A DNA stretch of 64,000 nt from Myxococcales bacterium (GTDB taxonomy: Bacteria > Myxococcota_A > Polyangia > Polyangiales > Houyiibacteriaceae). The DNA lies in NCBI GenBank assembly GCA_029862185.1, contig JAOTXX010000011.1, positions 1 to 64,000 on the forward strand, in the 5' to 3' direction. Position numbers and translations under genes: made by a program. The notes under the pieces were generated by a model, which saw nothing but the letters and a program-made list of their open reading frames with translations, made no database searches and had not been told where the DNA came from. Positions 50,445 through 61,278 of this stretch are shown here, in pieces; position 1 is the stretch's first letter, and each line of letters starts with the position of its first letter.

Positions 50445-51734
50445 TCACTGCTGAGGGCAGCCAGGCGTGACACCCACGAACAAGTTCGGCAGCTCTTGGA
50501 TCCACTCGCGTATCAGCTCCACGCCTTGGGCATGGACGATGGTCCTACCCACGGGCGCCATCCGCTCGCCCGCGGCGATCGATTCCATACGACAGAGCAA
50601 GAACGACGAGCTCGGATCGCCTGGAACGACGTCCAGGGGCTGTTCGCAGTCGACTCCGTTGCCTCCGGACGAATGCGGCTTGCAGACGCCCCAGGTGAAG
50701 AAGCTCGTGCCCGTATCCGGATCCATGCTCTGGTAATCGAGGTGGAGGCCCTTGTCGGAGACCTCCCCGTACGGTGCCGGCGCATGGCAATGTGCGCAGT
50801 TCGAGTCGAAGTACGAGCGCGCACGGTCATGGAGGCCCGCCTCGGTTGCGATGGCGGGGTCCGACACGTAGGTCGTCCTCTCTCCGACCGGGGGAGGCTC
50901 CGCGTCGAACATCCCGAGACCGTTCATGTAGTCGATCTGGTTCAGCACGCCGATTCCGGGGCCGTAGTCATTGTCGCGGTTGAACATTCCGCTCGAAGGC
51001 CCAAGTGAGCGTCCCGCGACGCTGTGGCACTCCTTGCACTGCGGTACGCTCGGCACCTCGTAGTCGAGCGAAATGGTTTCGCCCAGGACGTTCGTCCAAC
51101 TCACGTCGAGCACCGGGCCAAAGTTGATGCGCTCCGCGTCGTTGTTGTCACCTTCCGGATAGACGTACGTCCAGGTGTCGACTTTGTCTTCGCCGAACAC
51201 CAGCAAGCGCGTTTCGATGAGTTGATATCCGAGCTCAGGCGAGCGGGCGTCGACCGGGTAGGCGAAGGTCTTGACATAGATCGTCCCAGCCGGGTTCAGC
51301 CAGCGCTCGGTGTCGGAGTAGACGAGCTGCTCGCCATCCGGTACCTGCACCCAGCGGAACTTCGCTGCATCGTCGGTGAAAAGCGGCGCCGTGACTTCGT
51401 AAGGAATCAGCCCGTCTTCCGGAATCTGATCGGGAATGCTCTTGAAAAGGCCCCATTCGGACAGGAGCTGAGGCGGGCCCGAGGTTCCGCCGGAGCCCCC
51501 GATGCCGCCGGCACCGCCAGCGCCGGCCATGCCACCCGCGCCACCCTCGCCGCCAGCGCCGGCCATGCCACCGGCGCCACCTTGGCCTCCAGCGCCGCCC
51601 TCACCGCCGGCACCGGCGCTTCCACCGGCACCGGCGCTTCCACCGGCACCGGCCGTGCCGCTACTGCCGCTATCGCTCCCGCAGCCTACGGCGATCGAGA
51701 TGAGGAGAAGGAAACCAAAGCTAAGCATCTTCAT
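50445..51734 (-). CDS. SO2930/HNE_0200-type dihaem lipoprotein
   Basis: A 429-residue lipoprotein: lipobox SIAVGC, then an approximately 65-residue linker of GGMAG, GGEGG and GGAGG units, and the conserved domain LSEWGLFKSIPDQIPEDGLIPYE, then LNPAGTIYVKTFAYPVD. It has two CxxCH haem sites (QCKECHS near residue 240, NCAHCHAP near residue 315). Together with the adjacent beta-helix protein this is the pair that TIGRFAM-type models describe as conserved neighbours (SO2930 and SO2929-like). The function of the pair is unknown. It is co-transcribed with the beta-helix gene (33 bp gap) and the peroxidase gene (3 bp gap). Confidence 0.85.
   Translation of the reverse strand: MKMLSFGFLLLISIAVGCGSDSGSSGTAGAGGSAGAGGSAGAGGEGGAGGQGGAGGMAGAGGEGGAGGMAGAGGAGGIGGSGGTSGPPQLLSEWGLFKSIPDQIPEDGLIPYEVTAPLFTDDAAKFRWVQVPDGEQLVYSDTERWLNPAGTIYVKTFAYPVDARSPELGYQLIETRLLVFGEDKVDTWTYVYPEGDNNDAERINFGPVLDVSWTNVLGETISLDYEVPSVPQCKECHSVAGRSLGPSSGMFNRDNDYGPGIGVLNQIDYMNGLGMFDAEPPPVGERTTYVSDPAIATEAGLHDRARSYFDSNCAHCHAPAPYGEVSDKGLHLDYQSMDPDTGTSFFTWGVCKPHSSGGNGVDCEQPLDVVPGDPSSSFLLCRMESIAAGERMAPVGRTIVHAQGVELIREWIQELPNLFVGVTPGCPQQ
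51485..51660 (-). repeat. Coding low-complexity Gly/Ala linker repeat
   Basis: Degenerate tandem 9- to 18-base units encode GGMAGAGG-like peptides inside the SO2930-type lipoprotein. Similar tracts occur at about 17800-17890, 43575-43700 and 53175-53260 in the other lipoprotein genes. The units are imperfect and lie in frame, so they are a peptide linker rather than a CRISPR or satellite. Confidence 0.85.
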
Positions 51735-51767
51735 GGGGCGTTACCTTTTGAGCTTGATCCGCGTGAC

Positions 51768-53327
51768 CTAGGGGACGCAGAGGAACGGGGTTTGGTCGGT
51801 CGAGGCGTTGTCCTGCGCGCACGTGATGTAGTCCTCGAAGGACGGGTTGATCGGGTCCTGGCAAACATCCCCGATGACCAAGACCGTGGCCGCGGCTGCT
51901 GCGTCCGTGCCAAGGCACAGCCCAACGTCGCTCGGGTTTTCGAGATATCCGTCCCAGACGATGTTCGGCACGGGCGGGCGGCCGACGCTGCCGAAACCGA
52001 GGATCTTGAAAAGCGTCCCGAAGTCGCCAAGCGGATCGGTTCCGTTGTTCGTGAACACGTTGTCGTGAATGTAGTTTTGCTTCACGAAGGGATCGTAGCC
52101 TGCCGTGTAGGGCGGACAGTCCGAGCCGGCGACCTGGCAGTTGAGAATGTTGCTCGCCATACCGATGCCAAGCGTCTGGTTGTCGGTGATCTGATTGCCG
52201 AAGATCTCGACGCCGTCGCCTGCGAAGCTGAGCAAGCCGGTGCCGACCGGAATGCCCGCAACCGCGCTGCCCGGCTTCGCGAAGTTCGGATGGTTGTTGC
52301 AGTAGGTCTCGTTATCGAACAGGCGCACGTCGGTGTTGGACTGCATGTCCCCCGAGATATCCTGCTGCAGGGCGAAAAGGCCGCCCACGTTGTCAAAGGC
52401 CGAGTTGTTCGAAGCATCGACGCCGACGCAGTTCTCGACCTCGAGGCCGGCCACGTTTTCATTTACGATGTTGTTCTCGACCGAGCCACCGGTGCACTTG
52501 CCAATGTAGATGCCGGCATCGGAGGCGCCTTGAACCTGGCTGTACTCGACGAGCGTGTTCTGGCAGTCGGTGGGGTAGATCCCATAGGCCCCGTTCAAGG
52601 TCATGTTGCCGATGCACGTGCCCTCGGCTTGCGCGGTGAACACGGTGTCGCAGACCAGGCGGTCGTCGGCGCAGTCCTCTGTGCTCCCGCACGTTGCGTC
52701 ACAGTTCGCAGGTGCCGCTGGGCGGTCGCAACGGTCGTCCCAGCTGACACGCACTTTGCGGAAGACCGAGCCGTCGGTATCGCGCTGCTCGACCCCGTTT
52801 TCGCAGGTGTTCTTGACCCAGAGGTTCTCGATGGTGACGTTGTCGACACCCACGTTGATGCCCTTGGTGCCACGGCAATCGCCGCTTGCATCGGCGTAGT
52901 CGAGCACGACGTCGTCGGGCGAAGCGCCGATTCCCTTGATCGTGAGCCCCGGGTCGTCGGTAACGCCGATCGTGCCGGCCATGTCCCAGGTGCCGACGCC
53001 CAGACAAAGCGTTCCGTCCGTCAAGTCGTTGTCGACGAGCGCGTCGATGATCTGCGCGTTGTCGTTCGTACCCGTCGGGTTGAGCGTCATATCGCAGTCA
53101 TCTGTTGCAGTAGCCGGCGCATTGGGAACGATGTAGCTGGACGCGTCGGGGATGTCGTCGCAGCCCTTGGGTACCGGGGTGCCGCCCATGCCGCCATCGC
53201 CGCCGCTGCCCGCAGTGCCGCCGCTTCCTGCGGTTCCACCAGTGCCGGTGGTTCCGCTATCGTCGCTGCAGCCTGCGACGGCGATCATGGACGCAAGAAT
53301 TGCGCTGATAAGTACTTTGACTTTCAT
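51768..53327 (-). CDS. Parallel beta-helix repeat lipoprotein paired with dihaem protein
   Basis: A 519-residue lipoprotein: lipobox MIAVAGC, a GGTAGSGG linker, then a right-handed beta-helix with repeated NNI/NNV-type rungs (GGSVENNIVNENVAGLEVEN, then NNSAFDNVGGLFALQQDISG). It is typical of carbohydrate-binding or lyase folds. A Cys-rich insert (CDATCGSTEDCADDRLVCDT) interrupts the helix near residue 205. The protein matches the beta-helix partner of the SO2930-type gene downstream. A good GGAGGAGGAG ribosome site precedes ATG 53327. Surface location is likely. No catalytic residues can be assigned. Confidence 0.85.
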   Translation of the reverse strand: MKVKVLISAILASMIAVAGCSDDSGTTGTGGTAGSGGTAGSGGDGGMGGTPVPKGCDDIPDASSYIVPNAPATATDDCDMTLNPTGTNDNAQIIDALVDNDLTDGTLCLGVGTWDMAGTIGVTDDPGLTIKGIGASPDDVVLDYADASGDCRGTKGINVGVDNVTIENLWVKNTCENGVEQRDTDGSVFRKVRVSWDDRCDRPAAPANCDATCGSTEDCADDRLVCDTVFTAQAEGTCIGNMTLNGAYGIYPTDCQNTLVEYSQVQGASDAGIYIGKCTGGSVENNIVNENVAGLEVENCVGVDASNNSAFDNVGGLFALQQDISGDMQSNTDVRLFDNETYCNNHPNFAKPGSAVAGIPVGTGLLSFAGDGVEIFGNQITDNQTLGIGMASNILNCQVAGSDCPPYTAGYDPFVKQNYIHDNVFTNNGTDPLGDFGTLFKILGFGSVGRPPVPNIVWDGYLENPSDVGLCLGTDAAAAATVLVIGDVCQDPINPSFEDYITCAQDNASTDQTPFLCVP

Positions 53328-53385
53328 AAACGGGTCTCCTCCTCCAGAGATTCCGGCGTTCTAACACAAAAATGAACATTGAAAA

Positions 53386-53400
53386 GTGAGCGAATCTCAC
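53386..53400. promoter_or_regulatory. Candidate operator palindrome upstream of the beta-helix operon
   Basis: GTGAG-CGAAT-CTCAC is a perfect 5-5-5 inverted repeat 58 bases upstream of the beta-helix gene start and 50 bases beyond the TetR gene stop. Its size and position suit a regulator site at the operon promoter. The neighbouring TetR protein is the obvious candidate, but this is an inference. Confidence 0.4.
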
Positions 53401-53449
53401 AATTCTGGACTCTTCGTCAAGCGGTTGAAATCAATGCGCTTTAACCCCG

Positions 53450-54091
53450 CTAGGGGCTTGGCTCATCCATGTAAACCGCGAGGTAGCCCTTCAACAGGGT
53501 TTTCATCTCGATGATGATTCGATTCCTCAATTCCGGATCGTCCTCGGAGAGCGCCCAGTCCTGCAAAGCATTCGCGGCCTGGATGGCCGCACGCGTAACG
53601 AGCTGAATCCGATCCGCCGGTATCAACTTCTGTAGCGCAGGGTGAAACGCAAGCATGGCTGCCATGCGTTCGTTCGATTCGTCGGTGATCGCGCGGAACT
53701 CCGGCGTCGGACGAATGCTAAGAAGCAACTGGAGGTAGCCGGGCTGCGCAGCGAACCCCTCGATCGTTGCGTCGATGGCCCGATCGATCGCCTGATCCCA
53801 AGGAAGAACGCCGAAATCCTCGGCGATCAGGCTCGCGGTCTTCAAATCGACTTCCTCCATCACGCGCCGCGCAAGCTCGGCAAGCACGGCGAGCTTGTTG
53901 GGGAAGTACTGGTACACCGAGCCGATCGGCACGCCCGCCGTCTCCGCGATCGCTGCCGTCGTGATCTTGTCCACCGGCGTGCGGCCGAGAAGCGCAGAGG
54001 TCGCGTCCAAGATTCGCTCCACGCGGTCCCGCGAGCGTTCCTGACTGGGCTTCCGGCGCGGGGTGAGCTGATCGGTCAATTTGTTCACCAT
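53450..54091 (-). CDS. TetR-family transcriptional regulator
   Basis: A 213-residue regulator. The helix-turn-helix is in RVERILDATSALLG, then KITTAAIAETAGVPIGSVYQYFPNKLAVLAELA, which is close to the TetR consensus. The C-terminal domain is a helical ligand-binding half. ATG 54091 follows the usual short charged N-terminus; a longer frame to 54154 is unlikely because it runs into the divergent ppk region. It is upstream of and co-directional with the beta-helix / dihaem cluster, 123 bp away, and divergent from ppk. Confidence 0.92.
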   Translation of the reverse strand: MVNKLTDQLTPRRKPSQERSRDRVERILDATSALLGRTPVDKITTAAIAETAGVPIGSVYQYFPNKLAVLAELARRVMEEVDLKTASLIAEDFGVLPWDQAIDRAIDATIEGFAAQPGYLQLLLSIRPTPEFRAITDESNERMAAMLAFHPALQKLIPADRIQLVTRAAIQAANALQDWALSEDDPELRNRIIIEMKTLLKGYLAVYMDEPSP

Positions 54092-54215
54092 CGGTGCAGA
54101 GCCCCTGGGGCCGGAATTAGCGGAAAAACCAGGGAATGACCAGACCCTGCGCATATTCGCACCTAGATCGCAGCGACGATCGCGCGCTACACTAGGAATT
54201 CAGCGATTCCCTTCC

Positions 54216-56411
<2,196 letters not shown>

Positions 56412-56434
56412 CGAGTCGCTGCCCGGCCTGTCTC

Positions 56435-57085
56435 GTGATGGGATCTAAGTCGCTGCCCATCGTGCTGACGCTCGCGGTCGCCCTGCTGGCGACCGCAACC
56501 GGCTCGTCACAGCGGGTTCTGACGGCGTCGCCCACCTGCGAGGAGCTCACCATCATGGACTTCCTCGCGAGGCTCGACGAAGAACCAAGCCGTTACAAGC
56601 GGGGGCTCGACGTTCAGGACCGGCGCGACCTGTCGCAGCTTCGGCGGGAGGTCTGCGCACCGTATGTCGGTTATCGCGTGACGCGCCAACCGACGACGAC
56701 CTGGTCGAACGGGCGCATCATCGTGCGCGGCTATCTCGAGCTCAACCATCCGAACGGACGTCGCGCCAAGAGCCGCAGCGGCGAGTGGTTCTACCCGAGC
56801 GGTGCGAGGGCCAAGAGCGCGCTCGGGCAGTGGGAGTATCCAAATGGCTTGCTCGCGCGGACTAAGAAGGGCCTCTGGTACACGCGCGAAGGGAAGTACG
56901 TCGAGGACCCGGACAAGGCGCGCCTCCAAGCATGCGAATACTTGGGCCGGCAGCTGTGCCCGCTGGGCAAGGCGGACGAGGACCTGCTCGCGGTGACCGT
57001 CATGGGGCTCATCAACAAGGCCGCCCCGCCGAAGGAAGAGCCGCCCGCCGAAGAACCCATGGGCGCTTCGGACAAAAGCGATTAG
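56435..57085 (+). CDS. Uncharacterised exported protein with WxYPNG-type repeats
   Basis: A 216-residue protein that I do not recognise. It has an N-terminal signal-like segment (LPIVLTLAVALLATATG) and a Cys-containing N-terminal domain. Three approximate repeats follow at about residues 92-145, each built on a [Y/H]P[N/S]G core, a following A[K/R], and a Gly-x-Trp (LNHPNGRRAKSRSGEW, FYPSGARAKSALGQW, EYPNGLLARTKKGLW), recalling MORN-like beta-hairpin repeats. A second Cys-rich segment (ACEYLGRQLCPLG) and an acidic Pro-rich tail close the protein. It is 23 bp after ppk1 on the same strand. Confidence 0.75.
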   Translation: MMGSKSLPIVLTLAVALLATATGSSQRVLTASPTCEELTIMDFLARLDEEPSRYKRGLDVQDRRDLSQLRREVCAPYVGYRVTRQPTTTWSNGRIIVRGYLELNHPNGRRAKSRSGEWFYPSGARAKSALGQWEYPNGLLARTKKGLWYTREGKYVEDPDKARLQACEYLGRQLCPLGKADEDLLAVTVMGLINKAAPPKEEPPAEEPMGASDKSD

Positions 57086-57112
57086 GGCTGAGCTGTGGTA
57101 GAACCACCGCCC

Positions 57113-57967
57113 ATGGTTCAACCGTCGTTTCGAACAGCCTCATCGTCCTACGACCGCGAAGCCATCCTCCACGCGGCCAAGGCATCCCCTGAGCTTGCCG
57201 GGCAGCACGACAAGGAACGCTGGCTTGCATTGTACGCCGACGACGCGATCCTCGAGGACCCCGTTGGCACCCCAGCCTCTCACAAAGGGCGGCGGCCGGG
57301 TCGCTTGGGTGACGAGTTGGGCCGTTTCTACGAGGCATTCATCGCGGCAAGCGGAATCGAAATGGTGGCACGCCAGGACATCGTCTCCGACATGCATGTC
57401 TTTCGCGCGGTCGACATCCACACGACGAATCTCAAGACCGGTCTCAAGATGAGAGTGCCGGCCAACCTTCTCTACGAAATCGTTCCGCGCGACAGCGGCC
57501 TCGCGATCAGGCGAATGCAGGCGCACTGGGAGCTCAACCGAATCAGCCGCCTCCTGATGAGTCAGGGAGCGCTCGGGATACGAACCATTGCGGTCATGAA
57601 CTGGAGCATGCTGCGCGCGTTCGGGCCGAAGTGGCTCTTGGCGTACTTCAAGTCGTCGCAGAAGGGCGTGGGCCGTGCAGGCAAGGAGCGCGTCGAGCGG
57701 CTCGCGCGGCCGGCAGGCAACGACCCGGCGGATTCGTTTGCTCCAGGGGCCACGGTCGGCTTGCCGGGCGGTGCAAAGGCCTCCGTGAGCGAGTTCCTCG
57801 AAGGCTGCACGTCGCTAGAGGTACGGGATCTTCTCGCATCGGGCCCGACCGTCTCGGGCCTTGCGACCATCGAATGGGGCGAGCGCAAGCGCGAGGCTGG
57901 ATTTGTCGCCGAGCTCGATCCGGCGGGCAGCCGGGTGCAAGGTCTTCGCTGGTTTTGGGAGGCGTGA
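57113..57967 (+). CDS. NTF2/SnoaL-like domain protein
   Basis: A 284-residue protein whose N-terminal half matches the NTF2-like/ketosteroid-isomerase fold: HDKERWLALYADDAILEDPVGT, then GRFYEAFIAASGIEMVARQDI. The C-terminal half is a second, less clear domain with LPGGAKASVSEFLEGC, possibly a duplicated or degraded NTF2 module. There is no signal peptide. ATG 57113 is preferred over GTG 57095. The stop overlaps the next gene start by one base (TGATG), so it is coupled to the SMP-30/strictosidine-synthase-like gene. A role in isomerising or binding a steroid-like ligand is speculative. Confidence 0.72.
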   Translation: MVQPSFRTASSSYDREAILHAAKASPELAGQHDKERWLALYADDAILEDPVGTPASHKGRRPGRLGDELGRFYEAFIAASGIEMVARQDIVSDMHVFRAVDIHTTNLKTGLKMRVPANLLYEIVPRDSGLAIRRMQAHWELNRISRLLMSQGALGIRTIAVMNWSMLRAFGPKWLLAYFKSSQKGVGRAGKERVERLARPAGNDPADSFAPGATVGLPGGAKASVSEFLEGCTSLEVRDLLASGPTVSGLATIEWGERKREAGFVAELDPAGSRVQGLRWFWEA

Positions 57968-59043
57968 TGGCAAAGAAGGTGGTTGACTGGCTGGGCGGCG
58001 CGTTATTGGTGCTCTTGCTTTATCTCTTCCTCTGGCCGGTGCCCATTGATCCGATCTCCTGGGAACCCGCGCCGGTGCCTTCGCTCGAAAACGACTTCGA
58101 GGAAAACCGCGTGCTGCAAGGCATGGAGCTATTCGCGACGCCGAACGGACGCGGGCCCGAGGACGTCGCGGTCGACTCCGAAGGCCGCGTCTACGTCGGT
58201 CTCGAGGATGGGCAAATCCTTCGCTACGCCGCGGATGGCTCTGATCCTCAGTTGTTCGCCGACACGGCTGGGCGGCCGCTCGGCCTCGACTTCGACAATG
58301 ATGGAAACCTCATCGTTGCGGATGCAGTCAAGGGCTTGCTTTCTATCGACCCAAGCGGCGCGATCGATGTTCTGTGCACCGCAGCAGGTTCTGAGCCGTT
58401 CGGCTTCACCGACGACGTCGACGTCGATTCGCAGAACGTCGCTTGGTTCTCCGATGCCTCAGTCAGGTGGGACCACCACGAAGTGATGAACGACGTGTTC
58501 GAGAGTAGGCCCAGCGGCCGCCTCCTCAAATACGACATCTCGACGGGCGAGTGCGCCGTCGTCTTGGACGATCTCGTCTTCGCCAACGGAATCGCCGTCT
58601 CGCCGGATGATACGTACGTCCTGGTGAACGAAACCATGCGGTATCGCACCCAACGGGTTTTCGTTCGCGGGCCGCGCGCAGGCGAAGTCGAAGTGTTCAT
58701 CGACAACCTTCCAGGTTTCCCCGATGGCATCTCGACCGGCCCAGACGGAACGTTCTGGTTGGCGCTATATGCGCCGCGCAATGCACTCCTCGACTACGCG
58801 GGACCGAAGCCCTGGTTGCGCAAGCTGATCTATCGAATCCCCAAAGCGATGCAGCCGAAACCGAGGCGCCACCCGTTCGTCTTGGGGCTCGATGCCACGG
58901 GCAAGGTCGTCCATAATTTCCAGGACGCTGACGGAGCCGAGTTTTCGAAGTCCACGAGTGCTGAGCAGGTTGGCGACTGGCTATACGTCGGTAGCCTCAC
59001 GGAACCCAAGTGGGGGCGGATCGATCTCACCTCCATTCAGTGA
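57967..59043 (+). CDS. SMP-30/gluconolactonase/strictosidine-synthase-like protein
   Basis: A 358-residue six-bladed beta-propeller. One N-terminal hydrophobic segment (WLGGALLVLLLYLFLWPV) anchors it in the membrane. The propeller shows GPEDVAVDSEGRVYVGLEDGQILRYAADG, then LDFDNDGNLIVADAVKGLLSID, FANGIAVSPDDTYVLVNET and FPDGISTGPDGTFWLALY, the classic strictosidine-synthase-like blade motifs. Members hydrolyse lactones or esters with a bound Ca2+. ATG 57967 overlaps the upstream stop by one base, so the two genes are co-translated. Confidence 0.9.
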   Translation: MAKKVVDWLGGALLVLLLYLFLWPVPIDPISWEPAPVPSLENDFEENRVLQGMELFATPNGRGPEDVAVDSEGRVYVGLEDGQILRYAADGSDPQLFADTAGRPLGLDFDNDGNLIVADAVKGLLSIDPSGAIDVLCTAAGSEPFGFTDDVDVDSQNVAWFSDASVRWDHHEVMNDVFESRPSGRLLKYDISTGECAVVLDDLVFANGIAVSPDDTYVLVNETMRYRTQRVFVRGPRAGEVEVFIDNLPGFPDGISTGPDGTFWLALYAPRNALLDYAGPKPWLRKLIYRIPKAMQPKPRRHPFVLGLDATGKVVHNFQDADGAEFSKSTSAEQVGDWLYVGSLTEPKWGRIDLTSIQ

Positions 59044-59118
59044 GGCGCCAATCCGTCCGCTTGCCCTTCAGGCCCAATCCGGGAATCATCGAACCGCAAC
59101 TTGGATGGGAGCGACTGC

Positions 59119-61251
59119 ATGACGCGATTTTGGCTTGTTGGTTTCGGTTTCTTGTTGGCCATTGGGGCCTCTTCGTGCACGAGCAGCTCTGAGGGTGCGG
59201 ACGGGAATGTGCGCATCATCGCAGCAGACGATGGAGCTGTCGAAGTCATCGTCGACGGGAAGCGCACGTTCGCCGTGGCTGCCACGGGTCCGGTCGTGCG
59301 CAATTTCACAGAGCGCGTCGTCGGCGTGGGTGCAATCGTGTTCGAGCGAATCACGGAGTCGACGGATCCCCTGTCGGTTCGCTCGGTGGTAAACGAGGGG
59401 TCGAGCGCGCGCGTCGAGTACGCCAACGCCAGCGGGTCTCGGACGGCGACGCTCACTGCGAATGCCCTCGACGACGAAGCCAGTGAATTTCGCCTCGAGC
59501 TCGTCGGTCCCCCGGCTGACTCAATCGCCGTGGGCGTTCGTTGCGATCTGGACGGCACGTTTCACGGCTTTGGTGAGCAGTACAACGCGACCAACCAACG
59601 CGGAGAGGCTTTCCAGCTGTTGGTCAACGAGCAAGGCAACGGCCGCGACGGAAGCCCGGCACCATCGGTTGGCAACGAGCACACGACGTATTTTCCGATG
59701 CCTTACTACATCGATGCGCGGGGCTTCGGGGCGCTTTTTGACACCGCTCGGCGGGTGGACGTCGACCTCTGCGCCACCGATGAAGAGATCGCATGGTTCG
59801 AGGTCAATAGCGGCGCCCCCGTGCAGTGGCGCGTCTTTCACGGCCCGACGGCGCTCGATGTGATCCGACAGCTCGGCGACCTCGTCGGGCGACCCACGCA
59901 GCCCCCTGCCTGGGCGTACAAGCTCTGGATGGCGGCACAGGGCGGCTGGGCCAACGTGCTCGGTGAGGTCAGTGGCTTGGAGGCTGCGTCCATCCCGGCC
60001 TCCGCGTTTTGGGTTCAGGATTGGGGCGGGATTCGCATGAATCCCGATGGCGGCTTTGGAGTCCAGTACATCTGGGAGCCGGACGAGGACTTGTATCCGG
60101 ATTTCGCTGGCGGCGTCGCCGACATTCACCAGGCGGGTTACAAATTCCTGACCTACGCAAACCCGTTCATCGTCGATCCGGCAAGCGTGAGTGAAGAGGA
60201 CGACCCCGCGCGATTTGCGCCCCGCTTCGATTCCATGGAGCAGATGGGGTTGCTTCTCAAGAACCAAATGGGCGAGACCTACATCGATGGCGTGGCTCCG
60301 AACATTCCCCAGCGTAACGCCCACCCGGACTTCTCCAATCCGGGAACGGTAGAGCTCATCAGTGAGCTCCTCAGGAATGTGGTCGACACGTATGACGTCG
60401 ACGGTTGGATGGCGGACTTCGGCGAATGGGTTCCCGTCGACTCCGCTCACGAGGACGGAAGCGACGCGATCGAGCGTCGCAACACTTTCCCGATCGACTG
60501 GCAACTCGCCAATCGAAGAGCGCTGGAGGGCGCTCGGCCAGACGAAGACTGGGTGATGTTTGCTCGCTCGGGGTGGACCGGTGTCCAAGAAGTCGCCCAA
60601 ATCCACTGGGTGGGCGATCAAGAAACCAACTGGAGTGTGCTCGACGGGCTTCCGACGGTCGTGCCGGCGATGCTCAACCTCGGCTTGGCGGGGCAGCCGT
60701 TCGTCACGCACGACATCGCCGGGTTCGGGCGTGGCACGGGCCCGAGCAACAGGGAGCTTTTTCAACGCTGGACAGAGCTCGGCGCGTTCACGCCGATCAT
60801 GCGCACCCACGACGGAGCCGACAAAGTGAACAATTGGCGCTGGAACACCGACGAAGAAACGACGGCGCACTTCCGCAAGTTCACCTATGTGCACTGTGCG
60901 CTCACCGACGAACTCATGACTTTGGCGTCCGAGGCGGAGGAAACCGGCGCGCCGATCGTGCGCCATCTGATGCTCGTGTTCCCGAACGATCGTGAGACTT
61001 GGGACATCAGCGACCAGTTCTTGATCGGCGATTCCCTTTTGGTGGCCCCTGTGAGCGAAGAAGGAGCCACTTCCCGCTCGGTGTATTTCCCCGCAGGCAC
61101 CTGGTACAACGTCTGGACCGGCGAGGCTATTCAAGGTGGCCAGCGCAGCACGGTGGACGCGCCGATCGGAAGTCCCCCCGTGTACTCGCTCGGCCAAGAC
61201 CGCGAAGATTTGCGCAACTGGGAGAGCTTGGCGTACGGCGACTGCCGGTAG
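59119..61251 (+). CDS. Glycoside hydrolase family 31 lipoprotein (alpha-glucosidase-like)
   Basis: A 710-residue exported GH31 enzyme. The lipobox-like site is IGASSC, followed by an N-terminal beta-sandwich and a TIM barrel. The catalytic nucleophile Asp is in DGWMADFGEWVP and the acid/base Asp is in HWVGDQETNWS. These resemble the YihQ-like branch, but where sulfoquinovosidases have Arg-x-x-Trp and DIGGY for sulfonate recognition, this protein reads QYIW and DIAGFGRG. A neutral alpha-glucoside or alpha-xyloside substrate is therefore more likely. ATG 59119 starts the signal peptide. It follows the propeller gene by 75 bp on the same strand. Confidence 0.93.
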   Translation: MTRFWLVGFGFLLAIGASSCTSSSEGADGNVRIIAADDGAVEVIVDGKRTFAVAATGPVVRNFTERVVGVGAIVFERITESTDPLSVRSVVNEGSSARVEYANASGSRTATLTANALDDEASEFRLELVGPPADSIAVGVRCDLDGTFHGFGEQYNATNQRGEAFQLLVNEQGNGRDGSPAPSVGNEHTTYFPMPYYIDARGFGALFDTARRVDVDLCATDEEIAWFEVNSGAPVQWRVFHGPTALDVIRQLGDLVGRPTQPPAWAYKLWMAAQGGWANVLGEVSGLEAASIPASAFWVQDWGGIRMNPDGGFGVQYIWEPDEDLYPDFAGGVADIHQAGYKFLTYANPFIVDPASVSEEDDPARFAPRFDSMEQMGLLLKNQMGETYIDGVAPNIPQRNAHPDFSNPGTVELISELLRNVVDTYDVDGWMADFGEWVPVDSAHEDGSDAIERRNTFPIDWQLANRRALEGARPDEDWVMFARSGWTGVQEVAQIHWVGDQETNWSVLDGLPTVVPAMLNLGLAGQPFVTHDIAGFGRGTGPSNRELFQRWTELGAFTPIMRTHDGADKVNNWRWNTDEETTAHFRKFTYVHCALTDELMTLASEAEETGAPIVRHLMLVFPNDRETWDISDQFLIGDSLLVAPVSEEGATSRSVYFPAGTWYNVWTGEAIQGGQRSTVDAPIGSPPVYSLGQDREDLRNWESLAYGDCR

Positions 61252-61278
61252 GCGAGGGGCGTTTGCGCGAGGCCAGCT

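Noticed and set aside
51485-51660. Tandem repeats that might be taken for a CRISPR array
   Set aside because: Units are imperfect, in frame, 9-18 bases long and encode a lipoprotein linker. There are no spacers and no cas genes.
51024-53375. 783-codon open frame on the plus strand
   Set aside because: It is antisense to the SO2930-type and beta-helix genes, which have signal peptides, haem motifs and good ribosome sites. Its composition is that of a high-GC shadow frame.
59119-61251. GH31 enzyme as a sulfoquinovosidase
   Set aside because: It shares MADFGE and GDQ motifs with YihQ, but the Arg and Tyr that recognise the sulfonate are replaced (QYIW, DIAGF), and no sulfoquinovose catabolic genes are nearby.
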